From: a virus
Virus record (IMG/VR): IMGVR_UViG_3300042549_009848
Span: 1 to 24,646 of that record
Direction: 5' to 3' (one strand)
Length of the DNA stretch: 24,646 bases
Below are positions 1-7,997 of this stretch, in pieces. The translations under genes were made by a program, and so were the position numbers. The first letter of the stretch is position 1, and every line of letters begins with the position of its first letter. The notes beneath the pieces were generated by a model. It did no database searches. It was not told the origin of the DNA and was given only the letters and a program-made list of their open reading frames with translations.

Positions 1-2
1 AC

Positions 3-641
3 TTAAATGTTGACCTGGTAACTATTGCTAATGCCAATACCCTTATTTCTTTTAACTCTACCGGAAATGTAACTATAGGTGGTACATTAGAAAAAGCAAA
101 CGTTAAGACCATGGTACCTGGAGCCTTTGTGACCATTACCACCTCTGGTGCAGTTACCAATAATGGTACATTCAGGTTGACGGCGGTCTCTAACGAAGGT
201 GCATCTTTTAGTATACCAGTCTCTAATGCTGTTCCTACCGGTAACGTAACCAGTATTGTATACAGACCGATGTTTGTATCTGATGAAGCAGCTTCGGGAA
301 GTAGTACTCGTGCAAATTATGTGACAAGGAAGATTGAACTCGCCACCCCCGCCACCAGCTTACTTGTAAGACTAGCAGTATCTAAACCGGCAGGCGCCGA
401 TATTGAAGTATATTTTAAGCTTCAAAATGGTAATGAGGCATCTGGATTCGATACTAAAGAATATACCCAATTAGACCTCGGTACAATTAAAAATACTGTT
501 GATGGTCAGTTTGTAGATATTGAAAAGTTTGTAGATAGTTTGGCCTCCTTCAGTGCATTTGTAATTAAAATAGTACTTAAGTCTACCAGTATTGCAGCAT
601 ACCCCAAGGTAAAAGACCTTAGAATTATTGCTCTAGAATGA
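3..641 (+). CDS. Virion structural protein, C-terminal part (baseplate-like)
   Basis: The reading frame is open to the left edge of the window, so this is the 3' part of a longer gene; an internal ATG at 111 lies well inside the frame and is probably not the start. The visible part begins with beta-rich Thr/Val/Asn repeats. It ends with a block (IEVYFKLQNG, then a Phe-rich stretch and PKVKDLRIIALE) that I recognise as the typical C-terminus of large structural proteins encoded between gp8/gp10 and gp13 in marine T4-like phages. No enzymatic motif is seen. The stop overlaps the next start (ATGA at 638-641), so the two are translationally coupled. A baseplate or proximal fibre role is inferred from the C-terminal signature and position. 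The exact gp number is uncertain. Confidence 0.6.
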   Translation, partial: LNVDLVTIANANTLISFNSTGNVTIGGTLEKANVKTMVPGAFVTITTSGAVTNNGTFRLTAVSNEGASFSIPVSNAVPTGNVTSIVYRPMFVSDEAASGSSTRANYVTRKIELATPATSLLVRLAVSKPAGADIEVYFKLQNGNEASGFDTKEYTQLDLGTIKNTVDGQFVDIEKFVDSLASFSAFVIKIVLKSTSIAAYPKVKDLRIIALE

Positions 642-883
642 TTAACAACCAGGTATTAAAGGTGAGAGATCACCCTACCCTTTATAGAGACCCTAACTCA
701 AAGGCTATTTTAGTAGTAGATCAAACGTCTAGACAAAACTATATTAATCAAAGAACATTGGCTCTTAAGACTTCAGAAACTGCTGATAATCTTCAGGCGG
801 AGATGACCAATATGAAGCAAGAACTGGGTGAGTTAAAAGATATGCTTCGTATTTTAATCAGTCAATCTAAGACCGATAAATAA
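638..883 (+). CDS. Small coiled-coil protein
   Basis: An 81-residue protein coupled to the preceding structural gene by an ATGA overlap. The N-terminal half contains a short conserved-looking block (RDHPTLYRDPNSKAILVVD). The C-terminal third, about residues 45-78, is a heptad-like amphipathic helix rich in Leu, Met, Glu and Lys, likely a coiled coil. There is no signal peptide or membrane segment. Small proteins of this build are frequent between structural genes of T4-like marine phages, but I cannot assign a named function. A minor virion component or chaperone is a guess. A second small coiled-coil protein lies at 17909. Confidence 0.7.
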   Translation: MINNQVLKVRDHPTLYRDPNSKAILVVDQTSRQNYINQRTLALKTSETADNLQAEMTNMKQELGELKDMLRILISQSKTDK

Positions 884-893
884 ACAATAAATA
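875..893 (+). promoter_or_regulatory. Candidate T4-type late promoter(s)
   Basis: Two near-matches to the T4 late box TATAAATA lie in tandem: GATAAATA at 875-882, overlapping the preceding stop codon, and AATAAATA at 886-893. The second ends 27 bases before the ATG at 921, similar to the 23-25 base spacing of the perfect boxes at 15598 and 22705. The site is plausible for the fibre genes that follow. AT-rich sequence gives such matches easily, so confidence is moderate. Confidence 0.4.
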
Positions 894-920
894 TTCAAAA
901 GAATACTGTAAGGTAATTAC

Positions 921-1490
921 ATGGCAACAATAATTCTAAGAGACGCTGGTTCTATCTCCAGTCCAGGTTCGAGTGCAAAAGGGTCACCTTTAACAAATTT
1001 AGAGGTGGATAATAACTTTTCTAATATAAACCTTACCTTAAGTTATTTTAACACCGGGGTCGCAAACGTCAATATAATTGACGATATAACTACTAATGCA
1101 ACTTTTTTTCCAGCCTTTGTTTCGGTATCTTCGGGTAATGCAAACGTAAAAGTTTCAAGCACCAAGTTAACTTTTAATCCTTCCTCCGGTCTTTTGTCAT
1201 CAACAGATTATAATTCATCTTCTGATATGACGTTAAAGCAAGACTTTATCCCTATACAAAATTCATTAGATATAATTAGTCAATTGACAGGGTTTGGATT
1301 TACCTGGAAAGATAGTAAGCAGAAGGCATATGGTTTGTCTGCTCAAGAAGTTGAAAAAGTAATACCTGAGATCGTTAAAGATAGACCAGACGGTACCAAG
1401 GGTATCAACTATATGAACTTAACTGCCTTTTTAATTGAGGCTATAAAAGATTTAAAGCAAGAAATATTAGAGCTTAAGAAGCCTAAATAA
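921..1490 (+). CDS. Short tail fibre with peptidase-S74 chaperone
   Basis: 189 residues. Residues 1-35 resemble a marine T4-like fibre N-terminus (KGSPLTNLEVDNNFSN). Residues 54-100 form a beta segment (FFPAFVSVSSGN, then TKLTFNPSSGLLSSTDYN). From about residue 99 to the end is an intramolecular chaperone of the peptidase S74 / endosialidase type, with the Ser-Asp pair at 101-102, the block YGLSAQEVEKVIPEIV, and a C-terminal Leu/Lys helix. In this family the domain trimerises the fibre and is usually cut off at the Ser. The usual SSDxRLK motif reads SSDMTLK here, so Arg is replaced by Thr. The protein has almost no shaft. Its last 130 residues are homologous to the end of the long fibre at 19806-21791. 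AAGG lies 8 bases before the ATG. Confidence 0.85.
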   Translation: MATIILRDAGSISSPGSSAKGSPLTNLEVDNNFSNINLTLSYFNTGVANVNIIDDITTNATFFPAFVSVSSGNANVKVSSTKLTFNPSSGLLSSTDYNSSSDMTLKQDFIPIQNSLDIISQLTGFGFTWKDSKQKAYGLSAQEVEKVIPEIVKDRPDGTKGINYMNLTAFLIEAIKDLKQEILELKKPK

Positions 1491-1523
1491 CAAATAACAA
1501 TAACCGAGTTCTAAGGAGCGAAG

Positions 1524-2612
1524 ATGGCAATTAAAGTAGGCGGAACAACCGTCGTAGATGATAGTAGAAATATTACTGGTATTTCTATTTCGGGGCTTAC
1601 CACTCCTTTATCCTTAGCGCAAGGCGGCACAGCAGCAACATCGGCCGAGACTGCAAGGACTTCCCTTGGGTTAGTAATCGGTACCAATGTTCTAGCACCA
1701 AATGGCTCTGCAGCCAGTCTTACAAGTTTTCCTACATTTAATCAAAATACCAGTGGTACAGCTGCCGGTCTATCAACTACTTTAGTTGTTGGATCAGGCG
1801 GTACAGGCGCCACCTCCCTTACCACCAATAACGTAATACTGGGTAATGGTACAAGTGCAGTTCAATTTGTTGCACCCGGAACTTCTGGTAACGTACTAAC
1901 ATCTAATGGTACTACATGGACGAGTGCAGCGGGGGCAGCAGGAGGCGGTTCAGGTTTATTTAATACCTCTATTACTACTTCTGCTAGTTCTGCAGTTAAT
2001 ATTGCTTCTGCAGACGTGTTTACTGCAGCCTCTACAGCCGGTCTAAGATATATTGTCCACTCACTCCATGTAACTAATATATCAGGTACAACACCTGCAG
2101 AAGTTACAGCACAATTATCAGGTACTACTTACTCCTCTATATCTCTTGCAAGTACTTTACCGGTCCCAGCTAACTCAGCAGTTGAGTTACTTAAAAAACC
2201 TAAGGTGATGCAACCCAGTGATGTACTCAGTATGACTGCAAATGTTGACTCCGTTCTTCATGCAACTGCTACTATTGAACGAGTATCCAGTACTACCTTG
2301 TTTGGAGGTGGTATTGATATTACTACCGCTGCTACTTATGCTAATCTGCATACTGCTACTGCCAACTCAGTTATTGAAAGTGTTTTGCTTACCAACGATG
2401 ATCCAACGTTAGATGTAAAGGCAACCGTTGTATTTACGAATGGTGCTGATGCTATTCAAGGGTATTATGCATATGAATTAATTGTACCTGCTGATGCAAC
2501 AGTAGAAGTTCTTGAACAACCTAAGTTTTTAGAGAGTGGTTTTAAAGTCAGGGTACAGGCAAACCAGGCTAATAGGGTTGAGGCGATAATTGCTGGAAAG
2601 GCAGTTGCATAA
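1524..2612 (+). CDS. Tail fibre protein with tandem beta domains
   Basis: 362 residues with a strong Shine-Dalgarno (TAAGGAG). The N-terminus MAIKVGGTTVVDDSRNI is the recurring attachment sequence of marine T4-like fibres. Residues 30-140 are low-complexity Gly/Thr/Ser repeats of the type seen in fibre shafts (LVVGSGGTGATSL, GNVLTSNGTTW). After a Gly/Ala hinge near 138-146 come two related domains of about 100 residues. Each has a V-I/L-x-S-L-x-x-T-N-strand, a PA(N/D)(S/A)xVE(L/V)L hairpin and a late V-rich strand; they end near residues 254 and 362. They look like duplicated beta-sandwiches, probably the distal or receptor-facing part. The stop overlaps the next ATG (TAATG), coupling it to the first RCC1 gene. 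Confidence 0.75.
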   Translation: MAIKVGGTTVVDDSRNITGISISGLTTPLSLAQGGTAATSAETARTSLGLVIGTNVLAPNGSAASLTSFPTFNQNTSGTAAGLSTTLVVGSGGTGATSLTTNNVILGNGTSAVQFVAPGTSGNVLTSNGTTWTSAAGAAGGGSGLFNTSITTSASSAVNIASADVFTAASTAGLRYIVHSLHVTNISGTTPAEVTAQLSGTTYSSISLASTLPVPANSAVELLKKPKVMQPSDVLSMTANVDSVLHATATIERVSSTTLFGGGIDITTAATYANLHTATANSVIESVLLTNDDPTLDVKATVVFTNGADAIQGYYAYELIVPADATVEVLEQPKFLESGFKVRVQANQANRVEAIIAGKAVA

Positions 2613-3736
2613 TGAGCACATGTAAGGGAGCTTGGAAACTACAAGATGTCAGGGACCAGATCCTAGCTGGTGAATGGATTCAATATAACGCAGATACTGA
2701 CCCAGGAACACTCTGGGTCTGGGGAGGTAATGATGATGGTCAACTAGGTGATAGTACAACTGTTTCTAAAAGTTCTCCAATTCAAATACCGGGTACCAGT
2801 TGGAGGTGTATTTCTGACATGTGCGAAAATTCCATTGCACGAAAGACTGATGGTACCTTGTGGACCTGGGGTACTAATAATAGAGGTCAACTAGGTGATA
2901 ATGCAACCGCCAAACAAAGTTCTCCGATCCAGGTACCAGGTACAAGTTGGAATGATATTTGTGCAAGTTATTCTAGATCTTTAGCAACAAAAACCGATGG
3001 TACCTTCTGGACCTGGGGTCTTAATGACAGTGGTCAACTAGGTGATAGTACAACAATCAATAGAAGCTCACCAGTTCAGATACCAGGCACAGCTTGGAAT
3101 GTTATTTCTAGTGGTGGTTATCATACTCTTGCAATAAAAACTGATGGAACTCTCTGGACCTGGGGAAGAAATTCTAGTGGTCAACTAGGTGATAATACGA
3201 CCGCTAATAAAAGTTCTCCAATACAGATACCAGGTAATCAATGGAATGATATAAATAGTGGGAGCGCCAACTCTCTAGCCCGCAAGACTGATGGCACACT
3301 TTGGGCCTGGGGAGCTAATGGTAACGCTCAACTAGGCGATGATACAATAATTCTTAAAAGTTCACCAATTCAAATACCGGGTACCCAATGGAATGATATT
3401 GATGGGGGTGGTTTTCATGTTCTAGCACGAAAGACTGATGGTACCCTTTGGTCTTGGGGATTTAATGGCAGTGGTCCACTAGGTGTAAATGATACTATTC
3501 ATAGAAGCTCACCAGTTCAGATACCAGGCACAGCTTGGAATGTTATTTCTGGTGCTCGATGTACTTCTGCTGCAAGAAAAACCGATGGTACCTTGTGGAC
3601 CTGGGGTAATAATAGCAATGGTCAACTAGGTGATAACACATCGGCTATTCCTAAAAGTTCTCCAATACAGATACCAGGCACAGCTTGGAATGATATTGCT
3701 ACTGGGTCCTGTCATACTCTAGCAAGAAAAGCATAA
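2612..3736 (+). CDS. RCC1-repeat beta-propeller, paralog 1 (putative tail adhesin)
   Basis: 374 residues: a 32-residue N-terminal segment, then seven RCC1-like repeats of about 49 residues. The repeat core is TLWTWGxNxxGQLGDxT followed by SSPxQIPGTxW, a variable loop and LARKTDG. Seven blades would close one propeller. Eukaryotic RCC1 is a seven-bladed chromatin/GTPase regulator; in phages such repeats are best read as a binding scaffold, and nothing suggests nucleotide exchange here. The N-terminal segment (AWKLQDVRDQILAGEW) resembles those of the other two RCC1 paralogs (4477, 8822) and short fibre N-termini, suggesting a virion docking peptide. Blades 3 and 6 share a 50-bp identical DNA segment. 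An adhesin role is inferred from position among fibre genes. Confidence 0.85.
   Translation: MSTCKGAWKLQDVRDQILAGEWIQYNADTDPGTLWVWGGNDDGQLGDSTTVSKSSPIQIPGTSWRCISDMCENSIARKTDGTLWTWGTNNRGQLGDNATAKQSSPIQVPGTSWNDICASYSRSLATKTDGTFWTWGLNDSGQLGDSTTINRSSPVQIPGTAWNVISSGGYHTLAIKTDGTLWTWGRNSSGQLGDNTTANKSSPIQIPGNQWNDINSGSANSLARKTDGTLWAWGANGNAQLGDDTIILKSSPIQIPGTQWNDIDGGGFHVLARKTDGTLWSWGFNGSGPLGVNDTIHRSSPVQIPGTAWNVISGARCTSAARKTDGTLWTWGNNSNGQLGDNTSAIPKSSPIQIPGTAWNDIATGSCHTLARKA
2708..3733 (+). repeat. Seven tandem RCC1 blade repeats (paralog 1)
   Basis: Seven imperfect units of about 147 bases encode the propeller blades. The framework is nearly constant. The residues after TWG, those before SSP and the loop after NDI vary. 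Bases 3060-3109 are identical to 3501-3550. Confidence 0.9.
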
Positions 3737-3756
3737 ACAAAATTTAGGAATCAAAA

Positions 3757-4473
3757 ATGAAATATTTTAAATTTACACAAATTTCAGCAGAAACTGGTAT
3801 AAGCTGGGCTATTGCACAACCAATTTCTGGTCCATCTTTCCCTGATATTGCTGGTCTTGAATTATCTACCGCGATACAGCTTGCCCATTCTTCAATTTAC
3901 TACATTGGAATGGTTGCTGATAATGTGGTAGCAGATCCAGATAATCACACCTTTCAATTAACTGCTGCTGAGTACGCACAAGAACTTAAGCAACATGTTA
4001 TGTATCAGCTTGATAAAGAAAAAGATTCGATTTATCAAGAAGAATATAATTTCAGAAGTTCTATCTTTAGTAAGTACCACGATACTGCTTCTACTGCCGG
4101 TATCTATAAGTACGAACAGGCTAAGGCATTAGTTGCAGATGCTACTGCTGCTGCACCCGATGTGAGAGCAGAAGCTACAGCCCGTGGCGTTGAACCCGGA
4201 GTCTTGGCTACCCGTATCATTACAAACCATGAAGACTTTAGAACTAAAGAGGCCAAGATTGCCGGCATTCGTGGTAAGATGTTAGATAGAATGAGCGCAT
4301 ATGTATTTGATTTAGAAAATGCAGATGCATCTTATACCGAGTTTTTAACTGAAGAAGTAATTGGTACCGAGACCCGTAATGTGATGGAAGACGGTAATAT
4401 GGTTGAAAAGGTGATCGATATTAAAGTCCGTAAGTATCAACTGGCTTTAGGTGCAAGATTTCAACACGGATAA
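3757..4473 (+). CDS. Unrecognised protein, possible fibre assembly factor
   Basis: 238 residues with a plausible ribosome site (TAGGAA) before the ATG. I do not recognise the whole protein. The first 65 residues are mixed alpha/beta. Residues 70-105 are helical and charged (KQHVMYQLDKEKDSIYQEEYNF). Residues 133-180 form an Ala/Arg-rich helical block (VRAEATARGVEPGVLATRII, then KIAGIRGKMLDRM) that resembles the C-terminal helix region of phage tail-fibre assembly chaperones. The end is more beta-like. It lies between RCC1 paralogs 1 and 2, three bases upstream of the latter, so a chaperone or connector for those proteins is a reasonable guess. No catalytic motif, signal peptide or membrane segment is visible. 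Confidence 0.7.
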   Translation: MKYFKFTQISAETGISWAIAQPISGPSFPDIAGLELSTAIQLAHSSIYYIGMVADNVVADPDNHTFQLTAAEYAQELKQHVMYQLDKEKDSIYQEEYNFRSSIFSKYHDTASTAGIYKYEQAKALVADATAAAPDVRAEATARGVEPGVLATRIITNHEDFRTKEAKIAGIRGKMLDRMSAYVFDLENADASYTEFLTEEVIGTETRNVMEDGNMVEKVIDIKVRKYQLALGARFQHG

Positions 4474-4476
4474 AAT

Positions 4477-5625
4477 ATGATTACTAACAGTACTAAAGGT
4501 GTCTTTGCACTAGAAGATGCTTATAAAAAAATAGCATCCGGGTGTTGGCCATATGATGGAAGCAATGATTCAGGGGCTCAAACCCTCTGGGCCTGGGGTA
4601 GGAATGAAATGGGTCAACTAGGTGATGGTACAAGAACTTATAGAAGTTCACCAGTTCAAATTCCAGGTACCAGTTGGAACGATATTAATGTCACTGGAAG
4701 CTTTGGAGGAGGCTCCTCAATGGCAACAAAGACCGGTGGTACACTTTGGTCCTGGGGATATAATTTTCAAGGTCGCGTGGGTGATGGTACAAGAGCAAAT
4801 AGAAGTTCACCAGTTCAGATACCAGGTTCCAGTTGGATTGGTATTTCTGGGGGTATATATAGTTCTTTTGCAAGAAAAACCGATGGTACCCTCTGGACCT
4901 GGGGATATAATTCTGGTGGTGTGCTAGGGGATGGTACAGAAACTCCCAGAAGTTCTCCGGTTCAGATACCAGGTACCAGTTGGAATAATATTACTGGCTC
5001 TAGACATGCTCTTGCAACAAAAACCGATGGTACCCTCTGGGTCTGGGGGTTTAATGGTCAAGGTCGCCTAGGTGATGGAACACAACTTTATAGAAGTTCA
5101 CCAATTCAAATACCAGGTACTAGTTGGAACGATATTGCTGCTGGTGCTAGGTTTTCTTTAGCAAGAAAAACCGATGGTACACTTTGGTCCTGGGGATATA
5201 ATAATGACGGTGCTCTAGGTGATGGTACAACTATTGTTAAAAGCTCACCAATTCAAATACCAGGTAACAGTTGGAACGATGTTGATGCTGGTAACAGGTT
5301 TTCTGTAGCAAGAAAGACCGATGGTACTCTTTGGTCATGGGGTCGGGGTTCAGCTGGTTGCCTAGGCGATAATACAGTTATTCCTAAAAGTTCTCCGGTT
5401 CAGATACCAGGTACCAGTTGGAATAATATTAGTATTCTTTATAATTTTTCTCTTGCAACAAAAACCGATGGTACCCTCTGGTCCTGGGGAGATAATACTT
5501 ACGGTGCTCTAGGTGATAGTACACGTATTACTAAAAGTTCTCCAGTTCAAATACCAGGCACAAGTTGGAACAATATTGCTGCTGGTCAAAATCTCGCTCT
5601 TGCAATTAAATGTATTCCTTCATAA
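4477..5625 (+). CDS. RCC1-repeat beta-propeller, paralog 2 (putative tail adhesin)
   Basis: 382 residues: a 35-residue N-terminal segment with the motif GVFALEDAYKKIASGCW, then seven RCC1-like blades. This N-terminus matches the L-x-D-V/A-Y...G-x-W pattern often seen at the start of phage tail proteins and in the two sister genes. The first blade has a longer loop with several Gly and Ser (GSFGGGSSM) and KTGG instead of KTDG. The other blades keep ARKTDG or ATKTDG before the next TLWxWG. Compared with paralog 1, most blades have GDGT in place of GDST/GDNT. A 41-base stretch (4868-4908) is identical to 9327-9367 in paralog 3. The next gene starts 9 bases after the stop. Confidence 0.85.
   Translation: MITNSTKGVFALEDAYKKIASGCWPYDGSNDSGAQTLWAWGRNEMGQLGDGTRTYRSSPVQIPGTSWNDINVTGSFGGGSSMATKTGGTLWSWGYNFQGRVGDGTRANRSSPVQIPGSSWIGISGGIYSSFARKTDGTLWTWGYNSGGVLGDGTETPRSSPVQIPGTSWNNITGSRHALATKTDGTLWVWGFNGQGRLGDGTQLYRSSPIQIPGTSWNDIAAGARFSLARKTDGTLWSWGYNNDGALGDGTTIVKSSPIQIPGNSWNDVDAGNRFSVARKTDGTLWSWGRGSAGCLGDNTVIPKSSPVQIPGTSWNNISILYNFSLATKTDGTLWSWGDNTYGALGDSTRITKSSPVQIPGTSWNNIAAGQNLALAIKCIPS
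4582..5622 (+). repeat. Seven tandem RCC1 blade repeats (paralog 2)
   Basis: Seven imperfect units of about 144-159 bases; the first is longest because of an enlarged loop. Within-gene copies share long runs of identical bases around the CCGATGGTACCCTCTGG and CCAGTTCAAATACCAGGTAC segments. Confidence 0.9.
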
Positions 5626-5633
5626 ACTAAAAT

Positions 5634-6248
5634 ATGCTTTTTAATTATGTGACAGTGATACCAAATTGTATACCAAAAGAGCTTATACAAAATTTTTTAT
5701 CATTACAAACAACTGAAACGTCTCCAGCACTTACCGGTTACTCTGATAATCAAAAAACAAATCTTGATTACAGAGTAACCAATTGGATTCCTTTATCACC
5801 TGAAATAGTTTCTAATACACATAGTGCTATTGAACAATTATACAACAACCAGTTAATTCAAAAATATAAGCAACCAATAAAAAACATTGAACCTACCCAG
5901 TTTTTATATTATAATGTAGGAGGTAAGTACGATGTTCATAACGATTCTGAAGACTTCGTAAACGGTAAGCTTACCAGGGTATGTGAGAGGGATATATCGG
6001 TTCTTATTTACTTAAACGATGATTATGAAGGTGGGGAGTTAGAGTTTCCAGATTGGGGTATATCTATGAAACCAAAAGCCGGTACATTGATTGCATTTCC
6101 GTCCTACATTGACTTTTCCCATCGCGTTCACCCGGTTACCAAAGGTAAAAGATTCAGTTTAGTAACCTGGATAAATACTCCAGATAGAATATATCCAAGA
6201 CCCTATACATCATTAACCAGTGAATCACATGGATATTCAAGAAATTAA
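5634..6248 (+). CDS. 2-oxoglutarate/Fe(II) dioxygenase, prolyl 4-hydroxylase-like
   Basis: 204 residues. The double-stranded beta-helix core is clear. The metal ligands are His102 and Asp104 (HND after GGKYDV) and a distal His163 (SHRVHPVTKGKR), with the 2-oxoglutarate-binding Arg173 ten residues later. The strand LIYLNDDYEGGELEFP (125-139) and the turn KPKAGTLIAFPS are typical of the P4Hc/PiuC-like family. Members hydroxylate Pro, Lys or other residues, or small molecules, using O2 and 2-oxoglutarate; the substrate cannot be read from sequence. The gene opens a four-gene overlapping cassette between RCC1 paralogs 2 and 3 that also holds a lysyl-hydroxylase-like enzyme. Modification of virion protein is an inference. 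No clear Shine-Dalgarno precedes the ATG. Confidence 0.85.
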   Translation: MLFNYVTVIPNCIPKELIQNFLSLQTTETSPALTGYSDNQKTNLDYRVTNWIPLSPEIVSNTHSAIEQLYNNQLIQKYKQPIKNIEPTQFLYYNVGGKYDVHNDSEDFVNGKLTRVCERDISVLIYLNDDYEGGELEFPDWGISMKPKAGTLIAFPSYIDFSHRVHPVTKGKRFSLVTWINTPDRIYPRPYTSLTSESHGYSRN

Positions 6249-7410
6249 CGATCAGGCTAAAGCTTACTTTGACAATAAACAATTTAGTAAAGCGCTAGAG
6301 CTACTCCAACACCCCGATCTTCCTAAAGAACTACTTGGTAACCTTGCCAAGTGTTACTACTACACCCACCAGGCCGATAAAGCATTAGAGATAATGCTGT
6401 CATTGGATAAAGATCAAAATGCCTGGATTGATACTGCCCTATATTACAACGCCCTAGGCCAGTCTGAACAATCCCATCAAATTTATAAGACCCTTGATCC
6501 ATCCAACGCTAAGGTAAGATTTAATCTTGGCTATCATTTGCTTCAGAGCAATCGTTTTTTAGAAGGCTTTCAGCACCTTGAAAGCGGTATTGAGTTAAGG
6601 GCCTGGGGCAGTGAGTATGTATTAGAAGAGAAACAGATTATAGATAGAAGTAAGAGATGGAAAGGGCAGCATACCGATACCCTTGCCATGGTGCTTGAAG
6701 GGGGACTTGGTGATGAATTTATATTTTTAAGATGGGCAAACTATCTTAAAACCAGATGCAAGGTATTAAAAGTATTTTGCCATCATTCATTACTTAGAAT
6801 CTTGACTAATTCAGGTTACGATTGTGAACCTATTGATTCTCTTAAGCACTTTAACTACGATCACTATTGCCCGGCAATGAGTTTACCTTCGATTGCCTCT
6901 ATTCAATCCCCCCAACAGCACGTTTCTTTTCCATATATACAATCTTTTACCGAACCCTTTATAACCAAACAGTTAGACAAAGTTGCTAACGGTAGAAAGA
7001 AAATTGGTATAAAATGGTTTGGTAATCCTGAGTTTGAGCATGACCAGTTTCGTACAGTACCTTCCGCTGCCTTAAAAGGTCTATCAAAGTACGGTCAATT
7101 ATTTTCTCTACAATTTGAAGACACCGATCCTGATATACCAAATTGTAAAGAACTGATAAAAGACTGGCAAGATACGTATTCAGTATTAAAGTCTCTTGAC
7201 CTTGTAGTTACCAGTTGTACCAGTGTAGCACATTTTGCCGGAGCAATTGGTATAAAGACAATTGTATTGGTACCTTTGGTGCCTTACTTTACTTGGTCAT
7301 CAGTTGAAACTAATTGGTACCCTGAAAACGTGGCTATAATTCGCCAAACACGTTATAATGATTGGAGTAATGAAATTAATAAATTATACCAAATAATGGA
7401 CAGCCTATGA
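6229..7410 (+). CDS. TPR protein fused to GT-B glycosyltransferase
   Basis: I chose the ATG at 6229, giving 393 residues and a 20-base overlap with the oxygenase gene; a GTG at 6220 is possible. Residues 1-125 are helical TPR-like repeats (AKCYYYTHQADKALEIML; FNLGYHLLQSNRFLEGFQHL). From about residue 150 follows a GT-B fold of the heptosyltransferase/GT9-like type found in TPR-glycosyltransferase fusions. It has a Gly-rich loop EGGLGDEF (157-164), the strand IGIKWFGNPEFEHDQFRTVP (259-278), and a nucleotide-sugar side DLVVTSCTSVAHFAGAIGIKT (324-344) with conserved Ser/Thr and His. Such enzymes transfer a sugar from a nucleotide donor, with TPRs binding acceptor or partner. The product stop overlaps the next ATG (ATGA). 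Confidence 0.8.
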   Translation: MDIQEINDQAKAYFDNKQFSKALELLQHPDLPKELLGNLAKCYYYTHQADKALEIMLSLDKDQNAWIDTALYYNALGQSEQSHQIYKTLDPSNAKVRFNLGYHLLQSNRFLEGFQHLESGIELRAWGSEYVLEEKQIIDRSKRWKGQHTDTLAMVLEGGLGDEFIFLRWANYLKTRCKVLKVFCHHSLLRILTNSGYDCEPIDSLKHFNYDHYCPAMSLPSIASIQSPQQHVSFPYIQSFTEPFITKQLDKVANGRKKIGIKWFGNPEFEHDQFRTVPSAALKGLSKYGQLFSLQFEDTDPDIPNCKELIKDWQDTYSVLKSLDLVVTSCTSVAHFAGAIGIKTIVLVPLVPYFTWSSVETNWYPENVAIIRQTRYNDWSNEINKLYQIMDSL

Positions 7411-7997
7411 ACTATCAAGACTTTGTTGTATTTAATCCTAGAGTAAAAGAGGTTGCAACCGATATATTGTGTATTGAATTCTGGAAACCTGAATTTTGTA
7501 AGATTATTACACAGACAGCCGATCAACTAAACCGGTATCAATCCAGCCCCAATGACCCAGTTCCCGGGCAAGAACTCCGGGTAAATGAGATTTCCAACGA
7601 TCTTTACATATCCTATTGTAAGCATTGGAAGCAGATCATACAACCTATTCTTAATGATTACTTTATGCTCCCTGCCGAACAATGGTTTTCCGGTTGGAAA
7701 GTACCATTTATTATTAAGTATGAAATGCATAAACAAAGATCGCTTCGACCCCACATGGATGGTTCTACGGTGACAGGTACAGTCAGATTAAATGATGAAT
7801 ATACGGGTGGTGACTTAGTTTTTCCAAGACAAAAATATAAAAATACAGATGTTCCAGTTGGTTCTATGCTGGTATGGCCGAGTTCTATTCAACATATTCA
7901 TTACTCAGATACCTTACTATCAGGTACTAAATATTCATGGATATCGTGGACAAAGAACGATAGAAAAGATTCTGGCATTAACTACGACGAAGTATGA
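7407..7997 (+). CDS. 2OG-Fe(II) dioxygenase, lysyl-hydroxylase (PLOD)-like
   Basis: 196 residues. The core matches the catalytic domain of procollagen lysyl hydroxylases better than generic P4H: IIKYEMHKQRSLRPHMDGST (102-121), then VRLNDEYTGGDLVFPR (126-141), then QHIHYSDTLLSGTKYSWISW (162-181). In animal PLODs the same spacing reads RPHHDAST ... THLHEGL ... GTRYxxVSF. Metal ligands are inferred as His116, Asp118 and His165. The 2-oxoglutarate-binding Arg expected ten residues after the last His is Lys175, a conservative change. The substrate could be lysine in a virion protein. The gene is coupled on both sides by ATGA overlaps. The closest-family call is by motif pattern only, so a different 2OG subfamily is possible. 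Confidence 0.8.
   Translation: MNYQDFVVFNPRVKEVATDILCIEFWKPEFCKIITQTADQLNRYQSSPNDPVPGQELRVNEISNDLYISYCKHWKQIIQPILNDYFMLPAEQWFSGWKVPFIIKYEMHKQRSLRPHMDGSTVTGTVRLNDEYTGGDLVFPRQKYKNTDVPVGSMLVWPSSIQHIHYSDTLLSGTKYSWISWTKNDRKDSGINYDEV

Noticed and set aside
892-905. Small hairpin TATTC-AAAA-GAATA before the 921 fibre gene
   Set aside because: Only five weak base pairs with no T-run; not a convincing terminator.
4622-4927. 101-residue frame in another phase of RCC1 paralog 2
   Set aside because: It is a shadow of the repeated RCC1 coding sequence, with no own ribosome site or recognisable protein pattern.
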